A model generated the notes under the pieces. The model was not told the DNA's origin. It did not search any database and saw only the letters and a list, made by a program, of their open reading frames with translations. This document shows, piece after piece, positions 1 through 10,217 of a stretch of DNA of 64,000 bases. Source of the stretch: Kitasatospora herbaricolor (GTDB lineage Bacteria; Actinomycetota; Actinomycetes; Streptomycetales; Streptomycetaceae); NCBI RefSeq assembly GCF_030813695.1, contig NZ_JAUSVA010000002.1, positions 6,781,501 through 6,845,500 on the forward strand. Direction: 5' to 3'. How positions within the stretch are numbered: position 1 is the stretch's first letter; each line of letters begins with the position of its first letter. A program made the translations under genes and the position numbers.

Positions 1-2
1 TG

Positions 3-944
3 ATCGAGGGCGCCGCCCTGGTGGTGCTGCTGCTGGCCGGCGGCTGGCTGGTCGACCGCGACAGCGTCAGCCTCGGCACCGTGGTGGTCTTCGTGGTCGC
101 CGGCCGCAACCTCTTCGACTCCTTCGCCGAGCTCTCCCAGCTGGTCGGCGAGGTGCAGACGGCCAGGACCGGCCTCGCCCGGCTGCTGGACCTGCTGGCG
201 GCCACCCGGCCGCAGGGCGCCGCCGCGCAGGCGCCGGCCGGCCTGCCGGCCCGCGGCGACCTGCGCTGCGTCGACGTGGAGTACGCCTACCGCGCCGACG
301 GCCGGACCCTGCACGGCATCTCGCTGGACTTCCCCGAGGGCAGCCGGACCGGCGTCGTGGGGGAGACGGGCTCGGGCAAGACCACGCTGTCCAAGCTGCT
401 CTGCGGCCTCTACCGCCCCGACAGCGGCGCGGTCACCTTCGCCGGTACCGACCTGGCCGACCTCCCGGAGGCCGAGCTGCGCCGCCGGATCGTCCTGGTG
501 CCGCAGGAGGTGCGGATGGTGTCGGGCACGATCGCGGACAACCTGGCGCTGGTCCAGGGCGCCCCCGACCGGGCCCGGATCGAACGGACCGTCGACCAAC
601 TGGGCCTGCGCGACTGGACGGAGGACCTGCCCGGCGGCCTGGACGCCGAGGTCGGCCAGCGCGGCGGCAACCTGTCGGCCGGCGAGCGACAGATCCTCGG
701 CCTGGTGCGCGCGGTGCTCGCCGACCCGGCCGTCCTGGTGCTGGACGAGGCCACCGCCGACATCGACCCGGTGACGGCGGCCCGGCTGGAGCACGCGCTG
801 GACGAGTTGCGTGCCGACTGCACCCTGGTGGTGATCGCGCACCGCCCGGCCACCATCGCCCGGATGCCGCGGGTGGTCCGGCTGGACGGCGGGCGGCTGC
901 TCGTTGACGAACCGGCAGGTGGAGGCCTGAACGGGGGACGATGA
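3..944 (+). CDS. ABC exporter, ATPase half and end of the membrane domain (5' truncated by window edge)
   Basis: The reading frame is open from the first bases, so the gene starts outside the window. The visible part opens with a hydrophobic segment that is the end of a membrane domain, followed by a complete nucleotide-binding domain. That domain has Walker A (GETGSGKTT), a Q-loop (VPQE), the signature LSAGERQ and Walker B (VLVLDEATADID), then a switch histidine (IAHRP). This order is typical of type IV ABC exporters, which are half-transporters that work as dimers and export small molecules or peptides. The gene lies 14 bases upstream of an iron box and next to siderophore genes, so siderophore export is the likeliest role, but this is inferred only from position. 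Confidence 0.85.
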   Translation: MEGAALVVLLLAGGWLVDRDSVSLGTVVVFVVAGRNLFDSFAELSQLVGEVQTARTGLARLLDLLAATRPQGAAAQAPAGLPARGDLRCVDVEYAYRADGRTLHGISLDFPEGSRTGVVGETGSGKTTLSKLLCGLYRPDSGAVTFAGTDLADLPEAELRRRIVLVPQEVRMVSGTIADNLALVQGAPDRARIERTVDQLGLRDWTEDLPGGLDAEVGQRGGNLSAGERQILGLVRAVLADPAVLVLDEATADIDPVTAARLEHALDELRADCTLVVIAHRPATIARMPRVVRLDGGRLLVDEPAGGGLNGGR

Positions 945-958
945 CTGGTCCCCAGTGT

Positions 959-977
959 GCAGGTTAGGCTAACCTAA
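959..977. promoter_or_regulatory. Iron box (DmdR/IdeR-type operator) before the ferric-siderophore uptake operon
   Basis: The 19 bases here match the known actinomycete iron-box consensus at 17 positions. The core TTAGGCTAACCTAA (964-977) belongs to a near-perfect palindrome. It lies about 100 bases upstream of the siderophore-interacting-protein gene. DmdR/IdeR bound to ferrous iron represses from such sites, so the downstream operon should be induced by iron starvation. Confidence 0.9.
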
Positions 978-1077
978 ATGACAGGATTGCCCTGTGCCGC
1001 CGCCCCGGCCCCGTCGGGACGGCGGCACAGGGACGTCCGGGCCTGCGCGCACACCTCCCACCGGATTGGGCTGAACG

Positions 1078-1908
1078 ATGAACACCGACACGGCTCCACC
1101 GCGCATGCGGATCGTCCGCCATCCGCTCAAGTACCGTCTGCTGGAGGTCAAGCGGGTTGTCCGGGTGACGCCCGGCACGGTGCGGGTGACCCTCGGCGGC
1201 GAGGCTCTGGAGGGCTTCTGCGAGCAGGCGCCGACCGACCACGTGAAGCTCTGCTTCGCCGAGCCCGGCGCCGAACTGCCGGTCGAGCCGGTGGTGGAGA
1301 ACGACACCTGGATGGACGCCCCGGTCGAGCCCGTCACCCGCGACTACACGATCCGGCACTACCGGCGGGCCGAGCGGGAACTCGACATCGACATGGTCCT
1401 GCACGGCACCGGGGTCGGCTCCGGCTGGGCCGCGGCCGCCGAACCGGGCATGCGGCTGGGCGTCTTCGGCCCGCGCGGCTCCGAGGAGATCCCCTTCGTC
1501 CACGACTGGTACCTGCTCGCCGCCGAGGAGACCGCGCTGCCCGCGCTCGCCCGCTGGCTGGAGATGCTGCCCGCCGGGGTCAAGGTGCTGGCCTTCGTCG
1601 AGGTGTCCGGGCCGCAGGACGAGCAGCAGCTGACCACCGCCACCGACCTGCGGCTCACCTGGCTGCACCGCGGCGACAACCCGTCCGGCACCGGTGACCT
1701 GCTCGAACGCGCCATCCGCGCGGCCGAGTTCCCGCCCGGAACCGGCTTCGCCTGGATCGCCGGCGAGGCCAACACGCTCAAGCCGATCCGCCGTCACCTG
1801 CGGACCGAGCGCGGCCTGGCCAAGGAGCAGGTCGACGTGGACGGCTACTGGAAGCGCGGGGTCGCCAACCACGACCACCACGAGGACGACCACCACGAGC
1901 ACGCATGA
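1078..1908 (+). CDS. Siderophore-interacting protein (ferric-siderophore reductase, ViuB/SIP family)
   Basis: This 276-residue cytoplasmic flavoprotein is predicted to reduce ferric siderophore with NAD(P)H to release the iron. It has the SIP FAD-binding segment (RDYTIRHYR, residues about 94-102) and, about 20 residues later, HGTGVGSGWA. The C-terminal GEANTLKPIRRHLRTE and DGYWKRG motifs are typical of the family. It ends in a histidine- and acid-rich tail (HDHHEDDHHEHA), which could bind metal. The gene is the first of an operon behind an iron box and overlaps the next gene by four bases (ATGA). Siderophore specificity cannot be read from the sequence. Confidence 0.92.
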   Translation: MNTDTAPPRMRIVRHPLKYRLLEVKRVVRVTPGTVRVTLGGEALEGFCEQAPTDHVKLCFAEPGAELPVEPVVENDTWMDAPVEPVTRDYTIRHYRRAERELDIDMVLHGTGVGSGWAAAAEPGMRLGVFGPRGSEEIPFVHDWYLLAAEETALPALARWLEMLPAGVKVLAFVEVSGPQDEQQLTTATDLRLTWLHRGDNPSGTGDLLERAIRAAEFPPGTGFAWIAGEANTLKPIRRHLRTERGLAKEQVDVDGYWKRGVANHDHHEDDHHEHA

Positions 1909-2975
1909 CCGCCGAGATCCTGGCGAAGCCGGCGCCGGCCGTCCCCGGCCCCGCGCCCGCGGCGCCCGGCCGGACCGGGACGGCCCGCCGCCTCGCCTGG
2001 CTGTCCGGGGCGCTGCTGCTGCTCGCCGTGCTCACGCTCGCGGGCATCGCCGTCGGCGCCCGCTACATCCCGCCCGGCCAGGTCCTGCACGTCCTGCTGC
2101 ACCGTGAACCCGCCTCCGAGGACTGGATCGTGGTGCACCACGCGCGGATCCCGCGCACCCTGCTCGGCATCGCGGTGGGCGCCGCGCTCGGCATCGCCGG
2201 CGCCATGATGCAGGCGCTCACCCGCAACCCGCTGGCCGACCCCGGCCTGCTCGGCGTCAACGGCGGTGCGGCCGCGGCGGTCGCCGCCGGGACGGCCCTG
2301 CTGGACCTGCGCACCTTCGGCTCCTTCGTCTGGTTCGCGCTCGCGGGCGCCGCCGTCGCCGCTTTGGTGGTGCAGATCCTCGGCGGGGGCGGGCGGGCCT
2401 CGGCCACCCCGGCCCGGCTCGCGCTGGCCGGCACCGCCGTCACCGCCGTGCTCACCGCCTTCGTCAACGGGCTGATCCTGCTCGACCCGCTGACCCTGAA
2501 CCGGTTCCGGTTCTGGCAGGTCGGCACGCTGGCCGGGGTGGACTCCGCCGTGCTCGGCCAGGTGCTGCCCTTCCTGGCGGCCGGCGGACTGCTCGCCCTG
2601 CTGCTGGGCCGCCCGCTGAACGCCCTCGCGCTCGGCGACGACGCCGGGCACGCGCTCGGCGCCAACCCGACCCGGACCAGGCTGTTCAGCCTGCTCGCCG
2701 TCACCCTGCTGTGCGGCGCGGCCACCGCGGCGGTCGGCCCGATCGCCTTCGTCGGCCTCGCCGTGCCGCACCTGGCCCGCCACGTCTGCGGGCCGGACCA
2801 GCGCTGGATCATGCTGCTGTCGGCGGTGCTCGCCCCCGTCCTGCTGCTCGGGTCGGACATCATCGGCCGGCTCGCGCTGCACCCGGCCGAACTCCAGGTC
2901 GGCGTCGTCACCGCCTTCATCGGCGCCCCGCTCTTCATCGCCCTCGTCCGCGGCCGGAGGATCGCCCAACTGTGA
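1905..2975 (+). CDS. FecCD-family iron-siderophore ABC permease (first subunit)
   Basis: A 356-residue inner-membrane permease with many hydrophobic segments. It has the BtuC/FecCD signatures RIPRTLLGIAVGAALGIAGAMMQ and, near residues 110-115, NPLADPGLLGVNGG. The later GPIAFVGLAVPHLARH and the C-terminal IGAPLFIALVR are also typical. With its neighbour it should form the channel that imports ferric siderophore. It overlaps the reductase gene by ATGA and the next permease by GTGA, so the three are translated together. No binding lipoprotein is encoded in the window. Confidence 0.95.
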   Translation: MTAEILAKPAPAVPGPAPAAPGRTGTARRLAWLSGALLLLAVLTLAGIAVGARYIPPGQVLHVLLHREPASEDWIVVHHARIPRTLLGIAVGAALGIAGAMMQALTRNPLADPGLLGVNGGAAAAVAAGTALLDLRTFGSFVWFALAGAAVAALVVQILGGGGRASATPARLALAGTAVTAVLTAFVNGLILLDPLTLNRFRFWQVGTLAGVDSAVLGQVLPFLAAGGLLALLLGRPLNALALGDDAGHALGANPTRTRLFSLLAVTLLCGAATAAVGPIAFVGLAVPHLARHVCGPDQRWIMLLSAVLAPVLLLGSDIIGRLALHPAELQVGVVTAFIGAPLFIALVRGRRIAQL

Positions 2976-4111
2976 ACGGCCCCACCGCGGTCGACCCGTC
3001 CGCCACGCTGCCCACGCCGCCCGCCGCCGCTCCCACGGCGGAGCCGCCCGCCGGCCCGGGGCCCGCTCTCGCGCCGGTACCGCTGCGCGCCGTCCGGCTG
3101 CCCGCCGGGGGGTCGCTGCGCTGGCACCCGCGGGCCACCCTGGTCGGCGGCCTGCTGGTGCTGGCCCTGCTCGGGGCCGTCATCGGGGCCCTGACCGCCG
3201 GCGACTACCCGCTGCCGGTCGCCGACGTCGTCGACGTCCTCACCGGTGGCGGCGCCCGCGCCGACCGGTACGTGGTGATGGAGGTCCGGCTGCCCAGGCT
3301 GCTGACCGCCCTGCTGGTGGGCGCCGCGCTCGGCCTGGCCGGCTCGCTCTTCCAGACCCTGGCCCGCAACCCGCTCGGCAGCCCGGACGTGATCGGCTTC
3401 ACGGTCGGCTCGGCCACCGGCGCGCTGGCCGTCATCCTGGTCATCGGCGGCGGTGCCGCGGCCGTCGCGGGCGGCGCGGTGGCGGGCGGCCTGCTCACCT
3501 CGGCGCTGGTGTACCTGCTGGCCCGGCGCGGTGGCACCCAGGGCTACCGGCTCGTCCTGGTCGGCATCGGCGTCAGCTCGCTGCTGGCCTCGCTCAACGC
3601 CTACCTGATCGCCCGCGCCTCGTTCAGCGACGCGCAGAGCGCCGCGGTCTGGCTCACCGGCAGCCTCAACGCCCGGGGCTGGGAGCACTGCGGCCCGATG
3701 GCCCTCGCGCTGGCCCTGCTGCTGCCCGCGGCGCTGCTGCTCGGCCGGCCGTTGCGGATGCTGGAGATGGGCGACGACGTCGCGTCCTCGCTCGGGGTGC
3801 GCACCGAGGGGGTGCGGATCCGGCTGGTGCTGATCGGCGTCGGGCTCACCGCGGCCGCCACCGCCGCCGCCGGGCCGATCCCGTTCGTCGCGCTGATCGC
3901 CCCGCAGGCCGTCCGGCGGCTGACCCGGGCCACCGGGCCCAACCTGCTCGGATCGGCGCTGACCGGCGCCCTGCTGCTGGCGCTCAGCGACCTGGCGGCG
4001 CAGCGGTTGCTGGCCCCGACCCAGCTGCCGGTGGGGGTGCTCACCGGCGTGGTCGGCGGGTGCTTCCTGATCTGGCTGATCGTCCGCCGGTGGCGGGGCG
4101 ACCGGGCCTGA
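2972..4111 (+). CDS. FecCD-family iron-siderophore ABC permease (second subunit)
   Basis: A 379-residue permease that pairs with the preceding one. Family motifs include VRLPRLLTALLVGAALGLAG, RNPLGSPDVIGF and AGPIPFVALIAPQAVRRL. The GTG at 2972 was chosen because it overlaps the upstream stop as GTGA. The frame stays open further upstream, but that stretch lies inside the first permease gene. An alanine/proline-rich tail of about 45 residues precedes the first membrane segment and is probably cytoplasmic. The gene ends before a hairpin shared with the convergent operon. Confidence 0.94.
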   Translation: MNGPTAVDPSATLPTPPAAAPTAEPPAGPGPALAPVPLRAVRLPAGGSLRWHPRATLVGGLLVLALLGAVIGALTAGDYPLPVADVVDVLTGGGARADRYVVMEVRLPRLLTALLVGAALGLAGSLFQTLARNPLGSPDVIGFTVGSATGALAVILVIGGGAAAVAGGAVAGGLLTSALVYLLARRGGTQGYRLVLVGIGVSSLLASLNAYLIARASFSDAQSAAVWLTGSLNARGWEHCGPMALALALLLPAALLLGRPLRMLEMGDDVASSLGVRTEGVRIRLVLIGVGLTAAATAAAGPIPFVALIAPQAVRRLTRATGPNLLGSALTGALLLALSDLAAQRLLAPTQLPVGVLTGVVGGCFLIWLIVRRWRGDRA

Positions 4112-4150
4112 GGGCTCCCCGGCGGCCGCCGCCGCACCCGCCCCGCACGA

Positions 4151-4185
4151 AGGCCCCGCCCCCGGATTCCTCGGGGGCGGGGCCT
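4151..4185. terminator. Bidirectional terminator between convergent iron operons
   Basis: A perfect 14-bp stem (AGGCCCCGCCCCCG and its complement) encloses a 7-base loop. It lies between the end of the plus-strand permease gene and the end of the minus-strand acetyltransferase gene. Confidence 0.8.
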
Positions 4186-4204
4186 GCTACGGGCCGGTGG
4201 ATCG

Positions 4205-4702
4205 TCAGCCCTCCGCGGCGAGGTTCAGGGTGAAGACCCGGGAGCCGCGGGCCGGGTCCAGTCCGGCCGCCCAGCCGCGCGGGGCCAGCGCCACCGGGAT
4301 CTCCCGGAAGCCGCCTCGCAGGAACAGCGCGCCGTCGCCGGTGCTGGCGGTGACGAGCGTCCGCAGGCCGCACCGGGCGGCCTCCGCGAGCAGGGCCGCC
4401 AGCAGCCGGGAGCCGAGGCCCGCGCCCTGGCGGCCGTCGCGGACGCAGAAGTTGTGCAGCAGGCCGGTCGCCGGGTGCTCCGGCTCGGGCGGCAGCGCCC
4501 GCAGGGCGACACAGCCGTCCAGACTGCCGTCGGGGCCCACGCCCGGTACCACCAGGAAGTGCTCCCCGGCCCGGCGGTAGTCCGCCACCGTGCGCGGGCG
4601 CAGCGCGCCGCTGCGCATGAACGGCGCGGAGAGCGCGTACAGGGCCTCGGCGTCCGCCCCGGTCGCGGTGCGGACCGGGGCCGGGTGCAGGATTCCTCTC
4701 AC
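4205..4702 (-). CDS. GNAT-family N-acetyltransferase, last gene of the DHB siderophore operon
   Basis: A 165-residue protein with a GNAT fold. The acetyl-CoA pyrophosphate-binding motif RQGAGLGSRLL follows the strand LLHNFCVRD, and a final FLRGGFREIP strand region completes the domain. The GTG start at 4702 overlaps, as GTGA, the stop of the frame carrying the displaced tail of the upstream ATPase, so it was evolved to be translated directly after that gene. The substrate is unknown. Acylation of a siderophore amine is possible from context, but housekeeping GNAT activity cannot be excluded. Confidence 0.82.
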   Translation of the reverse strand: MRGILHPAPVRTATGADAEALYALSAPFMRSGALRPRTVADYRRAGEHFLVVPGVGPDGSLDGCVALRALPPEPEHPATGLLHNFCVRDGRQGAGLGSRLLAALLAEAARCGLRTLVTASTGDGALFLRGGFREIPVALAPRGWAAGLDPARGSRVFTLNLAAEG

Positions 4703-4782
4703 CGGACGGCGGCCCGGTGCCGGGGGGCCATCGGCACCACCAGCGGGGTGCCCGTCTGCGGATCCTCGATCACCTGGCAGGG
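4699..4782 (-). other. Displaced C-terminal coding tail of the FepC-like ATPase (frameshifted)
   Basis: The frame here reads PCQVIEDPQTGTPLVVP followed by a basic end and a stop at 4699. This looks like the normal tail of FepC/FecE-type ATPases, which commonly end ...VFDLPC.VI.DP.TGTPLVVP. It lies in a different frame from the ATPase gene. Removing the two bases at 4783-4784 (a repeated TG) would join it perfectly after VFDL. Its stop overlaps the acetyltransferase start as GTGA, as expected for the ancestral gene end. Confidence 0.75.
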
Positions 4783-5513
4783 CACAGGTCGAAGACCCGC
4801 TCGACCAGGTCGGCGGTGACGATCTCGGACGGCGCGCCCTCGGCGACCACGGCGCCGTCCCGCATGGCGATCAGGTGGGTCGCGTAGCGGGTGGCCTGGT
4901 TGAGGTCGTGCAGCACCGCGACCAGGGTGCGCTGCTGCTCCAGGTGCAGCCGGGCGCACAGGTCGAGCACCTCGACCTGGTGGGCGATGTCGAGGAAGGT
5001 GGTCGGCTCGTCGAGCAGCAGCAGCGGGGTCTGCTGGGCGATCGCCATGGCCAGCCAGACGCGCTGGCGCTGGCCGCCGGAGAGCTCGTCGACGAATCGG
5101 TCGGCCAGGCCGGTCACGTCGGTGGCCGCCATCGACTCGGCGACCACCCGGTCGTCCTCGCGGGACCACTGGCGGAACAGCCCCTGGTGGGGGTAGCGGC
5201 CGCGGGCGACCAGGTCGGCCACGGTGATCCCGTCCGGTGCGGTGGAGCTCTGCGGCAGCAGGCCCAGCCGGCGGGCGAGTTCCTTCGCGGGCAGCGCGCC
5301 GATCTGCTCGCCGTCCAGCAGCACCCGCCCGGCGGCGGGCTTCAGCAGCCGGGCGAAGGCCCGCAGCAGGGTCGACTTGCCGCAGGCGTTGGGCCCGACG
5401 ATCACGGTGAACGAGCCGTCCGGCACACCGACGGACAGCTCGGTGGCGATGGCCCGGTCACCGTATGTCAGGGTGACGTCCTCGGCGTACAACCGGCCCG
5501 GGGGCGTGGTCAC
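4770..5513 (-). CDS. FepC-like ferric-siderophore ABC transporter ATPase, C-terminally frameshifted
   Basis: A 247-residue ATPase with Walker A (GPNACGKST), the signature LSGGQRQR, Walker B (LLLLDEPTTFLD) and switch histidine (VLHDLNQATRY). It is typical of importers of iron complexes and vitamin B12. It would energise the two FecCD permeases encoded on the other strand. The GTG start overlaps the isochorismatase stop as GTGA. The frame ends after VFDLCPAR, about 20 residues short of the usual end, because of an apparent two-base insertion (or one-base loss) near 4783. All catalytic motifs are upstream, so the protein may still work. A sequencing error is equally possible. Confidence 0.88.
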   Translation of the reverse strand: MTTPPGRLYAEDVTLTYGDRAIATELSVGVPDGSFTVIVGPNACGKSTLLRAFARLLKPAAGRVLLDGEQIGALPAKELARRLGLLPQSSTAPDGITVADLVARGRYPHQGLFRQWSREDDRVVAESMAATDVTGLADRFVDELSGGQRQRVWLAMAIAQQTPLLLLDEPTTFLDIAHQVEVLDLCARLHLEQQRTLVAVLHDLNQATRYATHLIAMRDGAVVAEGAPSEIVTADLVERVFDLCPAR

Positions 5514-6142
5514 TTCGTCTCCAGGAGCTGGTCGGTGGTGAGGACGACGGCGCATTTCTCGGCCGCCCAGCGTAGTGCTTCGAGGTGCTTCTCGGCGGAG
5601 AAGTCGGCGACCGCGTCGGAGACCACGAAGGCCTGGATGTCGCGGGACCAGGCGTCGCAGGCGGTCATCATCACGCCGATGTGGGCGTACACGCCGACGA
5701 TGACGAGCTGGTCGCGGCCGGCCGCGGCGAGCAGTTCGGCGAGCTCGGTGCGGGCGAACGCGCTGTACTTCCACTTCAGCAGCATGGTGTCGCCGTCCGC
5801 CGGGGCGACGATCGCGGGGACGCCCTGGGCGTGCTCGTCGGCGGGCAGGCCGGGGCCCCAGAAGTCCAGCTGGAGGCCGCGCTCGGCGGGCGTCTGGCCG
5901 CCGCGCTGGTGCGAGTAGAGGACGGGCATGCCGTGCGCGCGGGCATGCGCCAGCACCCGGGCGCTGTTGGCCAGCGCGGGGGCGAGCGGCGGCCCGTCGG
6001 CGGGGAACGCGCCGAGGAAGTAGTTCTGCAGGTCGTGGACGAGCACGGCGGCGCGCGCGGGGTCCACCTGCCACGTCACCTTGGGCGCGGGGTAGCGCTC
6101 GGGGCCGGGCAGCTCGTACGGGGCGATGGCGGGAAGGGCCAT
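5510..6142 (-). CDS. Isochorismatase (2,3-dihydro-2,3-dihydroxybenzoate synthase), no carrier domain
   Basis: A 210-residue isochorismatase-family hydrolase that converts isochorismate to 2,3-dihydro-2,3-dihydroxybenzoate and pyruvate. Visible hallmarks are the N-terminal PAIAPYELP, the catalytic Asp region VLVHDLQNYFLGAF, the lysine in LLKWKYSAFARTEL and the GVYAHIGVMMTACDAW loop, where EntB has Cys at the Val position. EntB and DhbB carry a C-terminal aryl carrier domain of about 80 residues. This protein stops right after the hydrolase domain, so DHB must be loaded on a separate or NRPS-borne carrier. It lies 14 bases after the adenylase gene and overlaps the ATPase gene. Confidence 0.92.
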   Translation of the reverse strand: MALPAIAPYELPGPERYPAPKVTWQVDPARAAVLVHDLQNYFLGAFPADGPPLAPALANSARVLAHARAHGMPVLYSHQRGGQTPAERGLQLDFWGPGLPADEHAQGVPAIVAPADGDTMLLKWKYSAFARTELAELLAAAGRDQLVIVGVYAHIGVMMTACDAWSRDIQAFVVSDAVADFSAEKHLEALRWAAEKCAVVLTTDQLLETK

Positions 6143-6156
6143 GTGACGGGGTCTCT

Positions 6157-7745
<1,589 letters not shown>

Positions 7746-7749
<4 letters not shown>

Positions 7750-8933
7750 TTGGCGTCCTCCAGTCCGACGGCGTGCAGGAAGGTGCGGAACTTGGCCCCG
7801 GTCTCGGCGAGTTCGTGCTCCGGGACGGAGGCGGCCACCACGCCCGCGCCGGCGAACAGCCGCAGGCGCTCCCCCTCGGCCTCGGCGCAGCGCAGGGTGA
7901 CCACCCACTCGCCGTCGCCCGCCGCGTCGCCCCAGCCGACCACGCCGGTGTAGAGGCCGCGGTCGAAGGGCTCCAGGGCGCCGATCAGCTCGCGGGCCCG
8001 GTCGGTGGGCGTCCCGCAGACGGCCGGTGTGGGGTGCAGGGCCAGGGCCAGGTCGAGCGCGCTGGTGGCGGCGTCGCGCAGGGTGCCGGTGACGGTGGTG
8101 GACAGGTGCCACATCGCGGCGGTGCGGATCAGCGAGGGCCGCGCGGGCACCACCAGGTCCGCGCAGTACGGCTCCAGCGTGCGGCGGACGGCGTCCACCA
8201 CGAAGGCGTGCTCCGCCAGGTCCTTGGAGGACTCGGTCAGGGCGGCGGCGCGCCGCATGTCCTCGACGGGGTCGGCGCTGCGGGCGGCCGAGCCGGCCAG
8301 CGGGTTGGAGACCACCGAGCGGCCGCGACGGGAGACCAGCAGTTCGGGGCTGGCGCCGACCAGGGTGGCCGCGCCGCCGGCCGGCACCGCGAAGGTGTGG
8401 CCGTTCGGGTCACGGTGGATCAGGCGGTGCAGCATGGTGGTGAGGTCCGCGCCGCCGGGCGCGGTGAGTTCGAGGGTGCGGGCCAGCACGACCTTGGACA
8501 GCTCCGGGTCCTCGTTCATCAGCCGCACGGCCTCGGCGACGGCCGTGCGGTACGCCTCCGGGGCCGGCACCGGGCGCTGGCTCCAGGCCCGCCCGGCGGC
8601 CGGGGCGAGCGGCGGGCGGGGGACTGCGCTCTCGCGGACGGCGCCGGCCCGGCGGACCGCGGCGGGGATGAACAGCTGGGCGTCCCGGCCGGGGGCGAAC
8701 GGTATCGCCCCGACCACGACGGGATTGTCCTCCTGCGCGGTGCGGGCCTCGGCCAGCAGGCGTCCGGCCGAGGCCGGATCGGGTACGGCCCGGCGCAGGC
8801 CCTCGGCCAGCAGGGTGCCGCCGGGGCCGGCGAAGAACGCCCTCGCCGGCCCCGGCCGGTAGGCGGCCAGCAGCGTGCCGCCCGCGGGCGACGCCGCCGA
8901 GGGGGCGTCCTGGGCCTGGAAAGCCGTGGTCAT
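7746..8933 (-). CDS. dhbC: Isochorismate synthase (DhbC/EntC-like)
   Basis: A 395-residue chorismate-utilising enzyme that converts chorismate to isochorismate, the first committed step to 2,3-dihydroxybenzoate. Family motifs are visible: SKVVLARTLEL, VGASPELLVSR, NPLAGSAARS, SSKDLAEHAFVVDAVR, LHPTPAVCGTP and FDRGLYTGVVGW. The ATG at 8933 begins a protein of normal length. The upstream frame continuation has no ribosome-binding site advantage and runs into the dehydrogenase gene. It is the second gene of the iron-box-controlled minus-strand operon. Confidence 0.94.
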
Positions 8934-9039
8934 GGTGCTCCGTTCTGCCGGTGCGTACGGGCACCGGGACGCTGGGACTCGGATCGGTCGGCGGGCCGGG
9001 CCGGCCGGCGGGTGGGCGTGGGGCAGGGCCGGTACGGGC

Positions 9040-9789
9040 TCAGGCCCGCAGCGTCGCGCCGCCGTCGACGTACAGGTCGTGCATGGTGATGTGCCGGGCG
9101 CGGTCGCCGGCCAGGAAGGCGACGGCCTCGGCGACGTCCTCGGGGGCGGCGATCCGGCCGAGCGGGATGCCCACCCGGTAGGTGGCCGGGTCGCCGTCGA
9201 TGACCCGCTGTTCGGCGGCGTCGTCCGTCCACAGGGCGCGTTGCATGTCGGTGTCGGTGGACCCGGGGGAGACCAGGTTGCAGCGGACGCCGGAGCGGGC
9301 GAGTTCGAGTCCGAGGCAGCGGACGAACATGGTGGTCGCGGCCTTGGAGGCGGCGTAGGCCGCCATGCCGGTGCGGGGCACCCCGGCCGCGTTGGAGCCG
9401 ACGGTGACGATGCTGCCGCGTCCGCGCCCGGCCATCCGGCGGCCGACGGCGCGGCAGGTGTGGAAGACACCGGTGGTGTTGACGGCGAAGGTGCGTGCCC
9501 AGTTCTCGTCGGTGGTCTCCAGCACGGGGGCGGCGGTCAGCACGCCGGCCACGTTGACCAGGACGTCGATCGGGCCGCGCTCGCGCTCGATCCGGTCGAC
9601 CAGGGCCTCGACGGCCGCGCCGTCGGTGACGTCGAGCCGGTGTACGGAGTCGTCGGGGGCGTGGAGGTCGGAGGCGATCACTTCGGCCCCGCGCTCGGCC
9701 AGCATCCGGGCGACGGCGGCGCCGATACCGCGGCCCGCGCCGGTCACCAGGGCGACCCGGCCGGCGAACTCGGTGGTGGGGTCGGCCAC
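9040..9789 (-). CDS. dhbA: 2,3-dihydro-2,3-dihydroxybenzoate dehydrogenase (DhbA/EntA-like SDR)
   Basis: A 249-residue short-chain dehydrogenase that oxidises 2,3-dihydro-2,3-dihydroxybenzoate to 2,3-dihydroxybenzoate with NAD+. It has TGAGRGIG (cofactor loop), NVAGV, the catalytic serine region IVTVGSNAA and YAASK (YxxxK). The GTG at 9789 was chosen because GGAGG lies 7 bases before it. It is the first gene of the operon, about 200 bases downstream of an iron box. The order dhbA-C-E-B matches known actinomycete catecholate clusters. Confidence 0.92.
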   Translation of the reverse strand: MADPTTEFAGRVALVTGAGRGIGAAVARMLAERGAEVIASDLHAPDDSVHRLDVTDGAAVEALVDRIERERGPIDVLVNVAGVLTAAPVLETTDENWARTFAVNTTGVFHTCRAVGRRMAGRGRGSIVTVGSNAAGVPRTGMAAYAASKAATTMFVRCLGLELARSGVRCNLVSPGSTDTDMQRALWTDDAAEQRVIDGDPATYRVGIPLGRIAAPEDVAEAVAFLAGDRARHITMHDLYVDGGATLRA

Positions 9790-9993
9790 GGTCAGGCCTC
9801 CGTTCTGACGGTCGGTCCGGTGGTCGTTCCGGCGGCGGGCCCGGCCGGGCCCGCCGGGCCGGGGCTCGCTGGTCGCCCGCTGGTGTGCTGAGGGGTCGCC
9901 GTGGCGGCGACACGGCCGGCGGTGGGCGGCATGGTGGGCTCTCCGGGTGGGTCGAGGTTCAGATCGGCCGAACGCGCACACGAAGTGCTGCGG

Positions 9994-10012
9994 TAAGGTT
10001 AGCCTAACCACA
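9994..10012. promoter_or_regulatory. Iron box between the DHB operon and the DDAH-like gene
   Basis: The palindromic core AGGTTAGCCTAACC (9996-10009) is a perfect central match to the iron box, with weaker outer bases. It lies about 205 bases upstream of the DHB dehydrogenase start (minus strand) and about 205 bases upstream of the DDAH-like start (plus strand). It could control either or both. Confidence 0.88.
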
Positions 10013-10217
10013 TCGAGTGGGGTGGTCCCGGGGGCAACTCTTCGTCCCCCGGTCCGCAAGCGCCGCGCGGCTCCCCCGCGGATCCGCGGCCGCCGTCGCC
10101 GGCCGCCCTGCCCGTCGCTCAGTTCCCGCCCGGGCCAAGGCAATCCCGCCGGCCCAGGGCGTTGCGCCGTGGCGATCCCGCGCCGCAGCAGAACCGCATC
10201 CCGACCGGAGGACCTCC

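Noticed and set aside
2711..2971. Upstream extension of the second FecCD permease
   Set aside because: The extra codons lie inside the first permease gene and encode Arg/Pro-rich sequence. GTG at 2972 overlaps the previous stop exactly.
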